Assembly (NCBI RefSeq): GCF_024623455.1
Contig: NZ_JANIPJ010000002.1
Span: 372,001 to 436,000 of the forward strand
Reading direction: 5' to 3'
Length of the DNA: 64,000 nt
Source: Paenibacillus soyae
GTDB lineage: Bacteria > Bacillota > Bacilli > Paenibacillales > Paenibacillaceae
A program made the translations under genes and the position numbers. A model generated the notes under the pieces. That model was not told the DNA's origin, did not search any database, and saw only the letters and a list, made by a program, of their open reading frames with translations. This document shows, in pieces, positions 9,983 through 18,325 of this stretch; position 1 is the first letter of the stretch, and the number at the start of each line of letters is the position of its first letter.

Positions 9983-10711
9983 TCATCCTGCAGCTGCGCC
10001 ACCCGGTATGGCGCGAACCGTCGTCTGGCCCGGCTTTACGCCCCAGCCCCGCGCCAAAACGCCTTGGATCGCGTTCGCCGCTTGTTCGCTGGGCATTGCG
10101 TAGCCTTCATTAGACTCCGCCGCCCGCTCGCCGGCCGGTTCTGTCTTGCCGTCTTCCTCGACGTCTACCCTAATGTCCACCGGAGCGACCGCTTCGATAT
10201 CGGGCGGTTGACTCGCCTTGCCATCGTCAGCACCGGTCTTCGGCGCGGCGAGCGTGACGATGACGTTATCAATCTCCGGAAGCTTCTCCCCGTTGCCGCG
10301 CTCGTCCCAATGAAGCCCGACGTCGACCGATTCGATGACCGCGCCAGTCTCCTCCTCGATCGCCTGCTTCATCGATTCCTCCAGCGCGGCCGCCGTCATT
10401 CTGCCCGCTTCCTCCATCCGCTGCGTCTGGATCGCTTCGGCCCGCTTCTGAATTTCCTCCAAGCTTGGCATCTTGACCTCGTTTTGCATCGTTCGTTCGT
10501 CCCATAGCTCCATTCCAGCATGCAGTCTATCGCCGAAATCCGACTGTATTAGCCTAAGCACCGGCGAGAGAATCGTCAGGAGGATGAAGAGACCGACCAC
10601 GAGCCTCGCATAACGCTGCATCGCTTTGTTCGGAAGCAGCAGCTCCACGAGCACCGCGAGCAGGATCACCGCAATGATGTCCCTCAGCCAATCGCTTAAC
10701 CAACCGATCAC
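9983..10711 (-). CDS. spoIIIAF: Stage III sporulation protein AF
   Basis: Membrane component of the SpoIIIA complex. About 242 residues with two N-terminal transmembrane helices (about 8-25 and 33-52) and a soluble C-terminal domain. The start is taken as GTG 10711 (protein begins MIGWLSDWLRDI) because AGGAGG lies 10 bases upstream; the frame open to 10753 would add a non-conserved tail. The region around residues 170-215 is acidic and low in complexity, longer than I expect for the family. Confidence 0.88.
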   Translation of the reverse strand: MIGWLSDWLRDIIAVILLAVLVELLLPNKAMQRYARLVVGLFILLTILSPVLRLIQSDFGDRLHAGMELWDERTMQNEVKMPSLEEIQKRAEAIQTQRMEEAGRMTAAALEESMKQAIEEETGAVIESVDVGLHWDERGNGEKLPEIDNVIVTLAAPKTGADDGKASQPPDIEAVAPVDIRVDVEEDGKTEPAGERAAESNEGYAMPSEQAANAIQGVLARGWGVKPGQTTVRAIPGGAAAG

Positions 10712-10765
10712 ATTCAGCTCACCTCCTAAAGAGTTTTCTGTAGGAAAACTCACTTCGTAAGCCCC

Positions 10766-11995
10766 CTACCGAACCATGAGCGCCGCGTTGCCCGCCGTCA
10801 AAATAATCGTCACCGCCAAGAAGAACATGAGGCTGACGGCGGCCAATGCGGCGAACACGTAGATCATCGTCTTCCCGATCGTCTGCAGGCAGGCGACGAT
10901 CGGAGAATCCCCCAGCGGCTGCATGACCGCGGCCGACAAGTTGTAGATGAGCGCAAGGGTCAATATTTTCAGCGCCGGGAACGCGCATAAGAAGAGAAGA
11001 ATGATGACTCCCGCTAGTCCGATCGCGTTTTTCGCCAGCATCGAAGCCGATATGACCGTATCCGCCGCATCCGAGAACATGCGCCCGACGACCGGAACGA
11101 AGTTGCCGGTCACGAATTTGGCCGTCCTCAGCGTCACGCCATCGGTCACGGCTCCCGTCGCACCCTGGACCGATATGACTCCCAGGAATATCGTGAGCAG
11201 CACGCCCAGCGTTCCGACCGCAATCGTCCGAAGCAAATTCGCTAGCTGCGTCACCTTGAATTTATCCGTCAGCGAGCTGGCGATATGCAGCACGGCCGAG
11301 AAGAAGAGCAGCGGGAAGACGACGGTATAGATCGCGGTTCCGACCGCGTTGATCATGAAGATGATGAGCGGGTGAAGCACCGATACCGTCACAAGGTTGC
11401 CCATCGAAGCAAGCAGCGTCAGCAGGAGCGGCACCATGGCCAGCATGAACGTCATCATATTCTCGATCGCTTCCCTCGCGTAGCCGATCGCCACATGGAA
11501 GCTGTTGACGGCGATTATGATAAGCACCATAAACGTGATCGAGTGGGCGACCTTGCTGATGGAATTGCGCTCGAAGGCGTTCTGCAGCGTCTCGAGCACC
11601 ATGCTGAACACCGTCAGCATCACGATCGTTACCAGCAGCTTGCCGTTGTAGAGCACTTCGTGAAGCAAGTAACGAAGCAGCCCCGACAGCACATCCGACA
11701 TTTTGAAGCCGCCGCCCGGCATCAGCATCTCCTTGAAGCCAGGCATCCGTTGATCGGGGAAATATCCGCCGTATTCGTCGCGAAGCTTGTTCCAGTAATC
11801 CTCGACGGGTTCGGTTTCGTTCTCGATCAGCTCCGCCTGCTCCTCCATTAACCGCTCAACCTGCGCGCCGGAGGATGGAGACTCCGCCTCCGAAGCGTGA
11901 ACCGGCGCAAGCGAGTAGATCGCGAAGCAAATCCAGAGGACCAGATACAGCCTGGCCTTCGAACCGCGGTCCGCCCTATTCTGCAGCGATCTCAT
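10766..11995 (-). CDS. spoIIIAE: Stage III sporulation protein AE
   Basis: Polytopic membrane protein of the SpoIIIA channel. 409 residues: an apparent signal peptide (hydrophobic stretch about residues 17-33, then VHASEAES), a charged loop, and about eight transmembrane helices from residue 110 on. The ATG overlaps the spoIIIAD stop by four bases (ATGA), a coupling signal. Family motifs include GTLGVLLTIFLGV and VVGRMFSDAADTV. Confidence 0.93.
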   Translation of the reverse strand: MRSLQNRADRGSKARLYLVLWICFAIYSLAPVHASEAESPSSGAQVERLMEEQAELIENETEPVEDYWNKLRDEYGGYFPDQRMPGFKEMLMPGGGFKMSDVLSGLLRYLLHEVLYNGKLLVTIVMLTVFSMVLETLQNAFERNSISKVAHSITFMVLIIIAVNSFHVAIGYAREAIENMMTFMLAMVPLLLTLLASMGNLVTVSVLHPLIIFMINAVGTAIYTVVFPLLFFSAVLHIASSLTDKFKVTQLANLLRTIAVGTLGVLLTIFLGVISVQGATGAVTDGVTLRTAKFVTGNFVPVVGRMFSDAADTVISASMLAKNAIGLAGVIILLFLCAFPALKILTLALIYNLSAAVMQPLGDSPIVACLQTIGKTMIYVFAALAAVSLMFFLAVTIILTAGNAALMVR

Positions 11996-12396
11996 GTCCC
12001 GCCTCCTCCGGAAGGCAGCATGCCGATTACCGTTTCCACGATGACGTTAATGATCGGGATGGCCATGACCAGAATAAAAACTTTGCCGGCGAACTCGATT
12101 TTCGAGGCGATGCTTTCCTGCCCGGCGTCTCTTACGATCTGGGCGCCGAATTCCGCGATATAGGCGATGCCGATAATTTTAAGCACCGTCTGCAAATAGA
12201 TGGAAGGAATACCTGCGCGGTTCGCCAGGTTTTCCAGCACCGTGATGACGGCCTCGATTTTTCCGATCACGTACAGGAATATGAATAAGCCCGTAAACGC
12301 CGCCAGAAGGAATGCGAACATCGGCTTCTGCTCTTTGACAACGAGTATGAGCACGGTTGCCATAAGGCCGAGACCGACGATTTGTATAATTTCCAC
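11992..12396 (-). CDS. spoIIIAD: Stage III sporulation protein AD
   Basis: Small polytopic membrane protein of the SpoIIIA complex, about 134 residues with four hydrophobic segments. Seen: IVGLGLMATVLILVVKEQKP and LKIIGIAYIAEFGAQIVRDAGQ, both strongly conserved. Two GTG starts are possible: 12405, which abuts the spoIIIAC stop but has no ribosome binding site, and 12396, which has AGGTGA at good spacing; the second is preferred. Confidence 0.92.
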   Translation of the reverse strand: MEIIQIVGLGLMATVLILVVKEQKPMFAFLLAAFTGLFIFLYVIGKIEAVITVLENLANRAGIPSIYLQTVLKIIGIAYIAEFGAQIVRDAGQESIASKIEFAGKVFILVMAIPIINVIVETVIGMLPSGGGGT

Positions 12397-12405
12397 CGCG
12401 TTCAC

Positions 12406-12609
12406 CTACTGGAAGAGAAAGATCGTTTTAATTTCCTGGAACAGATCATTTAGCAGCCGAACGACCATAAACAATACCACCACAAATCCGATGAGTGTAA
12501 CCCAATGCGCCATGTCTTCCTTCCCCATCTGCTTCAGAACGGAATGAATCATTGCGATAATGATGCCGATTCCAGCGATTTGAAAGATGGCGCTGACATC
12601 CATATCCAT
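12406..12609 (-). CDS. spoIIIAC: Stage III sporulation protein AC
   Basis: 67-residue protein with two transmembrane helices, beginning MDMDVSAIFQIAGIGIIIAM and including HSVLKQMGKEDMAHW, which is typical of the family. Lies 15 bases after spoIIIAB. Confidence 0.92.
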   Translation of the reverse strand: MDMDVSAIFQIAGIGIIIAMIHSVLKQMGKEDMAHWVTLIGFVVVLFMVVRLLNDLFQEIKTIFLFQ

Positions 12610-12624
12610 AAGTAGCGCACCCTC

Positions 12625-13140
12625 TTACAACATCAAAATGATGATCAGCACAGCGAGCAAAGCTCCGAGACTTTTCCACATCTTCTCATATCGCCTTTGA
12701 TCGTCTTTTGCCGCGTCCTCTTCTGCCTGTAATTGCAATAAGGCCATTCGCAGATGCTTCATCTGATCCTCCTTGTCGCTTATGCCCAGCGTTGAGCCCA
12801 ATCTTAGAAGTACGCCTTGCTCGCTTGCCTTCATCGACGTCTCGTTCCAGCCGCGCTTGATAGACTGCTCCCAGCATTGCTGGAAGGTCAGGCCGTCCGC
12901 CATGCTCAATCGCTCCGCCGTTCCGCCGAAGAGCGAAGCGACCGGCTCGCTTGAAGCCTCGGCCGTTCGGAGAAGCGCTTCGGGCAAAGGCGTATGGCCG
13001 TACCCGATTTCCGTCTCGAGCCGCTGAAGCGAATGCGACAGCTGTCTGATCTGCTTGGGCCTGTCGGCGAATCGTGCCGCTTGCTGGAAGCCGATCAGCG
13101 TCCCCGCGATGAGAATGAGCAGCGCGCCCAGCAGCTTCAT
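12625..13140 (-). CDS. spoIIIAB: Stage III sporulation protein AB
   Basis: 171 residues with an N-terminal membrane helix (about 3-20), a helical soluble region containing LSHSLQRLETEIGYGHTPLPEAL, and a C-terminal membrane helix. The fold resembles the GspF-like proteins of type II secretion. Its ATG overlaps the spoIIIAA stop by four bases (ATGA). Confidence 0.92.
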   Translation of the reverse strand: MKLLGALLILIAGTLIGFQQAARFADRPKQIRQLSHSLQRLETEIGYGHTPLPEALLRTAEASSEPVASLFGGTAERLSMADGLTFQQCWEQSIKRGWNETSMKASEQGVLLRLGSTLGISDKEDQMKHLRMALLQLQAEEDAAKDDQRRYEKMWKSLGALLAVLIIILML

Positions 13141-14183
13141 GTGTCGCCCGCCCGGCCCCGGCCCGCACCTGCGAGACCTAACGCGCCGAAAACCGAAGTC
13201 TGATCCTTTCCTCTTGCACTCGGCTGCTGAGCGGCGCTGCCCGTATTCGTGATCCGGTGGAGAATGCCGTCAGGCGATCGTCTAAGCTCGACAAGATGGG
13301 CGAATGTGCCTTCGGCGATCAGCCTGGCGAGTTCAGGCCGGCCCTTCGCGTCCTGCACGTCGTAGGCGTGAGCCGTTGCCACGACGCTTACGCCCGCATG
13401 GCTTGCTTCGCGTATGGCGTCCGCGTCTTCGGGCCGCCCGATCTCGTCCACGACGAGCACCTCCGGAGACATCGATCGCAGAAGCATCATCATCCCCTCC
13501 GCCTTCGGACAAGCGTCCATCACGTCCGTTCTCGGCCCGATATCGAAGGTCGGGATGCCGCGGACGCAAGCTGCGATCTCGGATCTTTCGTCTACAATTC
13601 CAACTTTTTTGCCGGGGAAGGACAGATGCTCTAGCGGTCCGGAATTGCCATAGCTGAGCATTCTGGCGATATCGCGAACGAGCGTCGTCTTCCCTTGCTG
13701 GGGCGGAGCGAGAATAAGCGTAGAGCCGATCGTCCCTCTGCCTGCGTCCATTAGCTTCGGCAGCAGATGGGAAGCGGCGCCGATGACTTCGCGGGCGATC
13801 CGAATGTTGAACCCCCCGATGTCTCGTATGCCGCGAACCACTCCGCCGTCCAGGATCGTTCGCCCGGCTAGTCCGATCCGATGGCCCCCCGACACGGTGA
13901 TGTACCCTCTTCGCAGCTCTTCTTCCATTGCGTATAACGAATAATTCGTGATGCGTTCCAGCAGCTTGCGGCATTGCTCGGGAGAAGGCTTGACCGCACC
14001 AATTGCATCCAGCTTCATGGTCCCGTCCGGAGTAACGAAACGAAATCCTCCTCGATAAGCGATTTCCAATGGACGGTTCTCGCGTATGCGTATCTCTTCC
14101 AATGACCCCTTAACCTCCGCCGGCAGTCCTTCCAGCAATCGCTTCAGCTCCAGCGGCAGCAAATGGGAAACATGGGACAGCAT
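13137..14183 (-). CDS. spoIIIAA: Stage III sporulation protein AA, ATPase
   Basis: Cytoplasmic secretion-type ATPase that powers the SpoIIIA channel. 348 residues: an N-terminal domain with SLEEIRIRENRPLEI, then an AAA/RecA-like domain with Walker A PPQQGKTT (K165) and a Walker B-like VLVVDEIGRPEDADA. The C-terminal 35 residues or so are Ala/Gly/Arg-rich and look non-conserved. First gene of the operon, with a good sigma-E promoter about 40 bases upstream. Confidence 0.95.
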   Translation of the reverse strand: MLSHVSHLLPLELKRLLEGLPAEVKGSLEEIRIRENRPLEIAYRGGFRFVTPDGTMKLDAIGAVKPSPEQCRKLLERITNYSLYAMEEELRRGYITVSGGHRIGLAGRTILDGGVVRGIRDIGGFNIRIAREVIGAASHLLPKLMDAGRGTIGSTLILAPPQQGKTTLVRDIARMLSYGNSGPLEHLSFPGKKVGIVDERSEIAACVRGIPTFDIGPRTDVMDACPKAEGMMMLLRSMSPEVLVVDEIGRPEDADAIREASHAGVSVVATAHAYDVQDAKGRPELARLIAEGTFAHLVELRRSPDGILHRITNTGSAAQQPSARGKDQTSVFGALGLAGAGRGRAGDT

Positions 14184-14220
14184 CCTTCCTCACCCCCGAT
14201 GTTTGTCTGATGTCGTTACA

Positions 14221-14249
14221 TATGTATGCTTGTCTCATGGATTTATGAA
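14221..14249 (-). promoter_or_regulatory. Sigma-E promoter of the spoIIIA operon
   Basis: On the minus strand TTCATAAA is followed after 13 bases by CATACATA. The sigma-E consensus is roughly KMATATT, 13-15 bases, CATACAMT. The B. subtilis operon is known to be sigma-E dependent, so the match has good prior support. Confidence 0.75.
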
Positions 14250-14273
14250 TAAAACTGCTAGATTCGGAGTCTG

Positions 14274-14540
14274 CTATTTTTTCAAAATGCCAACCATCAG
14301 ACATGTGACGCCGACGGCTACCCATATGAATTTGGAGGCGGAAAGCTTATCGGACAGTCCTACCAATCCGATCGTCGTCGTCGCGATGAGTACGAGCGGT
14401 CCAACGAGCGCAAGCGAAGAATTAACGACGAGCGCCTTGTCGATTTGGTTCAAACGGAGCATGATTAGTGCCGCGCAAATTTCGAGGCTGCCCGACAGCA
14501 GCCGAAGCATGGCCATGCTCAGGACAATTTTGTTCAGCAA
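14274..14540 (-). CDS. yqhV: YqhV family (DUF2619) membrane protein
   Basis: About 88 residues with three hydrophobic segments, ending MVGILKK. It contains IVLSMAMLRLLSGSLEICAA, characteristic of YqhV, which precedes spoIIIAA in B. subtilis as here. The start is taken as TTG 14540 (GGGAGGG 7-8 bases upstream); a longer frame to 14654 would run through the inverted repeat at 14575-14638 and is not conserved. YqhV is of unknown function; expression in the mother cell is suggested by position and by the promoter-like repeat upstream. Confidence 0.82.
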   Translation of the reverse strand: MLNKIVLSMAMLRLLSGSLEICAALIMLRLNQIDKALVVNSSLALVGPLVLIATTTIGLVGLSDKLSASKFIWVAVGVTCLMVGILKK

Positions 14541-14574
14541 CCCTTTTCCCTCCCTTCGGTTCTTCGTCTCTTTC

Positions 14575-14638
14575 ACTATATGCGTGCTTGTCTGCATTTC
14601 ATGCCGCACACCTGCCCAGTGGTGCCTGCATATAGTGG
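14575..14638. promoter_or_regulatory. Mirror-image promoter-like inverted repeat between yqhV and comA
   Basis: The perfect 10-base arms CACTATATGC (14575-14584) and GCATATAGTG (14629-14638) point outward, each giving CATATAGT in the direction of its own gene, close to the sigma-E -10 element. On the minus strand GGCATGAA sits 14 bases upstream as a partial -35; on the plus strand I see no clear -35. It could be a pair of divergent sporulation promoters or an operator for one dimeric regulator. Confidence 0.45.
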
Positions 14639-14675
14639 AGAGTACGTTTATCAAGCAAGCGGGGAGATTGGGAAG

Positions 14676-15503
14676 ATGAGAATTGCTGAACTAGACAACT
14701 GGCATCAGCTATTGAAGGACCCTAGCTGCAAGCGCGGCTCCGACCGGAGTCAAGGCCTGGGCAAAACCATGGTCATCGACAAGGGTATGGGCATACACTC
14801 GTTCACCGATTTCGTTCAAGTTGCCGGACCGTATGTCGATATCATCAAGATAGGCTTCGGCACGGCCGTCCTCTACAGGCCTGAGGTGCTTCGCAAGAAG
14901 CTGGAGCTCGCCGCCTCCAGCGGCATTATCACCATGCCGGGCGGAACGCTCCTAGAAGCCGCGGTTCAGCAAGGAACCGTCCATTCGTTCCTGGAAACGA
15001 TAAGCGCGCTCGGCTTTACGGGGATTGAGGTTTCGGACGGTACGATCGAGATGGATCGCATGAAGAGAACCAAGCTGATAAAAGATTGCGTGCGTCGCGG
15101 CTTAACGGTGACGACGGAATATGGGAAGAAGGCGGCCGGCTCGCTTATCGATCCGGAGGAGCTCGCATTCACCGCTCAATGCGACTGGGAAGCCGGGGCC
15201 GAGCTCGTGACGATCGAAGCGAGGGAATCGGGCGTTAACGTGGGACTATTCGATGAGAAGGGGCAATGCCGGGAAGATGTGCTAGACGAGGTGATAGGCA
15301 AATTCGGCAAATTCGATATGCTGATGTGGGAAGCTCCGATGAAGAGCCAGCAGGCCGATTTGCTGCTGCAGTTCGGCCCTTCCGTTCATCTCGGCAACAT
15401 CGCGCCGGCCGACGCGCTTGGGCTCGAAGCGATGCGGAGAGGACTTCGGTCCGATACGTTCCAATTCGGACAAAGAGCGGAGTATACCGATTACATGATT
15501 TAG
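14676..15503 (+). CDS. comA: Phosphosulfolactate synthase (ComA family)
   Basis: Adds sulfite to phosphoenolpyruvate to make (2R)-phospho-3-sulfolactate. 275 residues with an alpha/beta-barrel pattern; typical stretches are GKTMVIDKGMGIHSFTDF, DIIKIGFGTAVLY, GFTGIEVSDGT and WEAGAELVTIEARESG. The start ATG 14676 has GGGGAG nine bases upstream; an in-frame ATG at 14580 lies inside the promoter-like repeat. Followed 17 bases later by comB. In methanogens ComA starts coenzyme M synthesis; in Bacillus the homologue YitD is linked to sulfolactate, an abundant spore solute, which is the likelier role here. Confidence 0.9.
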   Translation: MRIAELDNWHQLLKDPSCKRGSDRSQGLGKTMVIDKGMGIHSFTDFVQVAGPYVDIIKIGFGTAVLYRPEVLRKKLELAASSGIITMPGGTLLEAAVQQGTVHSFLETISALGFTGIEVSDGTIEMDRMKRTKLIKDCVRRGLTVTTEYGKKAAGSLIDPEELAFTAQCDWEAGAELVTIEARESGVNVGLFDEKGQCREDVLDEVIGKFGKFDMLMWEAPMKSQQADLLLQFGPSVHLGNIAPADALGLEAMRRGLRSDTFQFGQRAEYTDYMI

Positions 15504-15520
15504 AAGGAAGGTAGCGTGTC

Positions 15521-16231
15521 ATGCAGGTCCAAGTCATATCCAGCGTAAAAGAAGCATGCTCGGCCAAATTTACGCAAAAAACGGCGATTGCCATCGATGT
15601 ACTCCGGGCGACGAGCACGATTGTAACCGCTCTTGCATCAGGTGCGTCCAGCGTCGTGCCTGCGGAGACGGTCATGGATGCCAAGGCGATTCAGCGGCCG
15701 GGGGACGTGATGGGGGGCGAGCGGTTCTGCCGCAAGATCGCAGGCTTCGACCTCGGCAATTCGCCGAAAGAATATGAGGAGAGAACGGTGAGCAACCGTC
15801 GAATCATCCTGACGACCACCAACGGCACGAGAGCCATTCACAAATCGATGCGGGCGGACTACGTGCTTGCGGCGTCTCTGCTAAACGCGGAGGCTTGCGC
15901 GCGCGCCGCTCTCGACCTAAAGCGCGACATCGTCATTCTGTGCGCGGGCAGCCATGACGATTTCGCGATTGAGGACGGATTATGCGCCGGCCTTCTCGTC
16001 GACCATTTGAAGGAGATAAGCCCGATCCCTATCGAATGCGATGATTTCGGCAACGCCATGCATGCGATGTACCGGGACCGATCCTCCCGCATTTTGGAGA
16101 CGCTGCTGGGCAGCGCGTCCGGCAAACGGCTTCAGAAGCTAGGCTCGAGAGAGGACATTGAGGACTGCGCGCTGGTCAATTCGAAAGGGGTCGTTCCCTT
16201 CCTGAGCGGGGAGCAAATCATTCTGCGATGA
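15521..16231 (+). CDS. comB: 2-phosphosulfolactate phosphatase (ComB family)
   Basis: Removes phosphate from phosphosulfolactate to give sulfolactate, the step after ComA. 236 residues with the family blocks AIAIDVLRATSTIVTALASG, GGERFCRKIAGFDLGNSPKEY, LTTTNGTRAIH and CAGSHDDFAIEDGLCAG, the last probably supplying metal-binding aspartates. A GAAGGAAGG site precedes the ATG. It forms a two-gene unit with comA. No third gene for coenzyme M synthesis is present, which favours sulfolactate as end product. Confidence 0.9.
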   Translation: MQVQVISSVKEACSAKFTQKTAIAIDVLRATSTIVTALASGASSVVPAETVMDAKAIQRPGDVMGGERFCRKIAGFDLGNSPKEYEERTVSNRRIILTTTNGTRAIHKSMRADYVLAASLLNAEACARAALDLKRDIVILCAGSHDDFAIEDGLCAGLLVDHLKEISPIPIECDDFGNAMHAMYRDRSSRILETLLGSASGKRLQKLGSREDIEDCALVNSKGVVPFLSGEQIILR

Positions 16232-16241
16232 AGTGCAGCCA

Positions 16242-16271
16242 GTCATATTGCGGAGTGCCCGTCCATATAAT
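16242..16271 (+). promoter_or_regulatory. Sigma-E promoter for the DUF441 gene
   Basis: GTCATATT, 14 bases, CATATAAT: the -35 matches KMATATT fully and the -10 differs from CATACAMT by one base. The predicted transcript starts about 50 bases before the ATG at 16331. Confidence 0.7.
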
Positions 16272-16330
16272 GAGCGTAGGCCGCCCTTCAGAGGACGTGC
16301 CGTTCCACTCAAAGACGGGAGCACAGCGCT

Positions 16331-16792
16331 ATGATTGGTGAACTTATTCTCGTAATCCTTATATTAGTTGGCGTGATAGGCCGATCTCCGATTCTGGCAA
16401 CCGCAGCCTGCCTGCTGCTCGCCGTAAAGCTCGTTCATCTTGAACGCTATTTGCCGGCGATCGAACGACGGGGCTTGGAACTCGGCCTTCTTTTCCTGAC
16501 GCTTAGCGTTCTCGTTCCTTTCGCAGCCGGCAGAATCCAACTCAAGGATTTTACAGCGATGCTTACATCCTGGCCTGGCATTCTGGCTTTAACGGGAGGC
16601 GCGCTGGCAACCTTCATCAACAGCAAAGGTCTGGATTTGCTCAAAAACGATCCCCAAATCGTGGTGGGTCTCGTCCTCGGGTCGATTATCGGCATCGTAT
16701 TCCTCAGGGGCATCCCCGTCGGTCCGCTCATGGCGGCCGGCATCACGGTTATCCTGTACAAGCTGTTCAAAATGATAGGCGGCTCGCTTTGA
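16331..16792 (+). CDS. DUF441 family membrane protein
   Basis: 153 residues, almost entirely hydrophobic, with about five transmembrane helices. [18 protein letters not shown] and the glycine-rich last helices with [13 protein letters not shown] fit DUF441 (B. subtilis YtwI). Function unknown. GGGAG lies nine bases before the ATG. It is the third plus-strand gene of a block between yqhV and lysC and has its own sigma-E-type promoter, suggesting expression in the mother cell. Confidence 0.85.
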   Translation: MIGELILVILILVGVIGRSPILATAACLLLAVKLVHLERYLPAIERRGLELGLLFLTLSVLVPFAAGRIQLKDFTAMLTSWPGILALTGGALATFINSKGLDLLKNDPQIVVGLVLGSIIGIVFLRGIPVGPLMAAGITVILYKLFKMIGGSL

Positions 16793-16806
16793 CCGCCTAA
16801 TAGCAC

Positions 16807-16834
16807 AAAAGGGTGTCCCGAGGGACACCCTTTC
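16807..16834. terminator. Bidirectional terminator between DUF441 gene and lysC
   Basis: Perfect arms GGGTGTCCC and GGGACACCC with a GA loop, flanked by AAAA on the left and TTTCTT on the right, so it can act for both convergent genes. Confidence 0.85.
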
Positions 16835-16871
16835 TTCTTGCGTTCACGCGAACGCTAGTATTGCTTCATCG

Positions 16872-18125
16872 TTATCTGCGTTCGGAAGGACCGCCTACGA
16901 ACACCTGCTCCGCCGTATCCAGGCCGTAAGCCGTATGCAGCGCGCGCACGACGTCGTTCAGCGGCTCCGCCGTGATGACGCAAGATACTTTGATCTCCGA
17001 GGTGCTGACCATCTTGATGCTGACGCCCAGATCCGAGATCGCGGAGAACATCGTTGCCGCTACGCCAGGATTGCTGACCATGCCCGCGCCAACGATCGAA
17101 ACCTTCACGAGTCCCGCTTCGGAGGTCGTCTCGCGATAAGGCACAACCGCGCGGATTCCTTCGATGACGCCGATCGCTTTGTCGCGATCGTCTCCCGATA
17201 CGGTGAACGAGAAGTCGGCTTTGCCGTCTTGTACGCCGCTCTGAACGATCATGTCGACATCGATTCCGTTCCGGGCGAGCGCGCCGAATACGTTGGCCAG
17301 AACGCCAGGCACATCCTCGACGCCCATAATGCTGATTCTTGCTACGTTTTTGTCAAAAGCGATACCGCGAACGACCACGCCTTGTTCCATGACCGCATCC
17401 TCCTTCACACTCGTACCTTCGTTTTGAGTAAAGCTCGAGCGTACGACGAGCTTCACGTTATAATGCTTGGCATATTCCACGGCGCGCGGATGCAGGACTG
17501 CCGCACCCAAATTCGCCAGCTCGAGCATCTCGTCGTACGAAATCTCGTTCAGCTTGCGCGCGTTCTTGACGACGCGCGGATCCGTGGAATAAACGCCGTC
17601 CACATCCGTGTATATTTCGCAGACATCCGCTTGAAGCGCCGCGGCCAGAGCAACCGCCGTCGTATCCGAGCCGCCGCGGCCGAGCGTCGTGATTTCCCCG
17701 TCCGGGCTCATGCCCTGGAATCCGGCTACGACCGCGATGTTGCCCGCGCCAAGCGCTTCCGTTATCCGCTGCGGCTGAATGTCCGTAATTTTCGCTTTGC
17801 CGAACACGTTATCCGTTTGCATGCCGGCCTGCCACCCTGTGAACGACATCGCTTTGCCGCCCAAATGATGAATCGTCATAGAGAGCAATGCGATCGAAAT
17901 CTGCTCTCCGACGGTAAGGAGCATATCCATCTCCCGGCTAGGCGGGTTCAGGCTCAGTCCCTTCGATTGGTCAATCAAATCGTCCGTTGTATCACCCATC
18001 GCCGAGACGACGACCACAATGTCATTGCCCTCTTGCTGCCGATCCAGTATACGTCTTGCCACGCGCTGCATTCTCTCCGGCGTACCGACAGAGCTGCCGC
18101 CGAACTTCATCACGATCAAAGACAA
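16872..18125 (-). CDS. lysC: Aspartate kinase
   Basis: Phosphorylates aspartate, the first step toward lysine, methionine, threonine and diaminopimelate. 417 residues: kinase domain with VMKFGGSSVG at the N-terminus, GRGGSDTTAVALAAAL near residue 150, YTDVDGVYSTDPR, and two ACT domains for allosteric control in the last 150 residues. The start is TTG 18125 (protein begins MSLIVMKFGG) with GTGAGG five bases upstream. An extended -10 TGCTATAAT lies at 18168-18176. No lysine riboswitch is apparent in the short leader. Which amino acid inhibits it cannot be told; the family resembles aspartokinase II. Confidence 0.93.
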   Translation of the reverse strand: MSLIVMKFGGSSVGTPERMQRVARRILDRQQEGNDIVVVVSAMGDTTDDLIDQSKGLSLNPPSREMDMLLTVGEQISIALLSMTIHHLGGKAMSFTGWQAGMQTDNVFGKAKITDIQPQRITEALGAGNIAVVAGFQGMSPDGEITTLGRGGSDTTAVALAAALQADVCEIYTDVDGVYSTDPRVVKNARKLNEISYDEMLELANLGAAVLHPRAVEYAKHYNVKLVVRSSFTQNEGTSVKEDAVMEQGVVVRGIAFDKNVARISIMGVEDVPGVLANVFGALARNGIDVDMIVQSGVQDGKADFSFTVSGDDRDKAIGVIEGIRAVVPYRETTSEAGLVKVSIVGAGMVSNPGVAATMFSAISDLGVSIKMVSTSEIKVSCVITAEPLNDVVRALHTAYGLDTAEQVFVGGPSERR

Positions 18126-18270
18126 AGCTGCCTCACTCCCAACCTTGACATCTACATACAAGTTAATATTATAGCACAGGCGCCCGAAATCGGGTATAGA
18201 TATGACCAAAAAAACATAGATGCCGCGCCGCGTTACCGCAATGAAGAGGAAATGGCCCGAAAACTAATAA

Positions 18271-18308
18271 AGCTGCCAGCATGCCGTAAACGGACATGCA
18301 TGGCAGCT
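18271..18308 (-). terminator. Terminator after efp
   Basis: The arms AGCTGCCA and TGGCAGCT with an inner CATG/CATG pairing, followed on the minus strand by TTTATTAGTTTTC. It starts about 18 bases after the efp stop. Confidence 0.75.
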
Positions 18309-18325
18309 CTATGACTAACTTCGCC

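Noticed and set aside
18126..18270. Lysine riboswitch before lysC
   Set aside because: The leader after the predicted -10 is only about 35 bases; the rest lacks the long conserved structure.
16935..18314. A 459-codon plus-strand frame opposite lysC
   Set aside because: Same reason; it crosses the terminator of efp and has no family motif.
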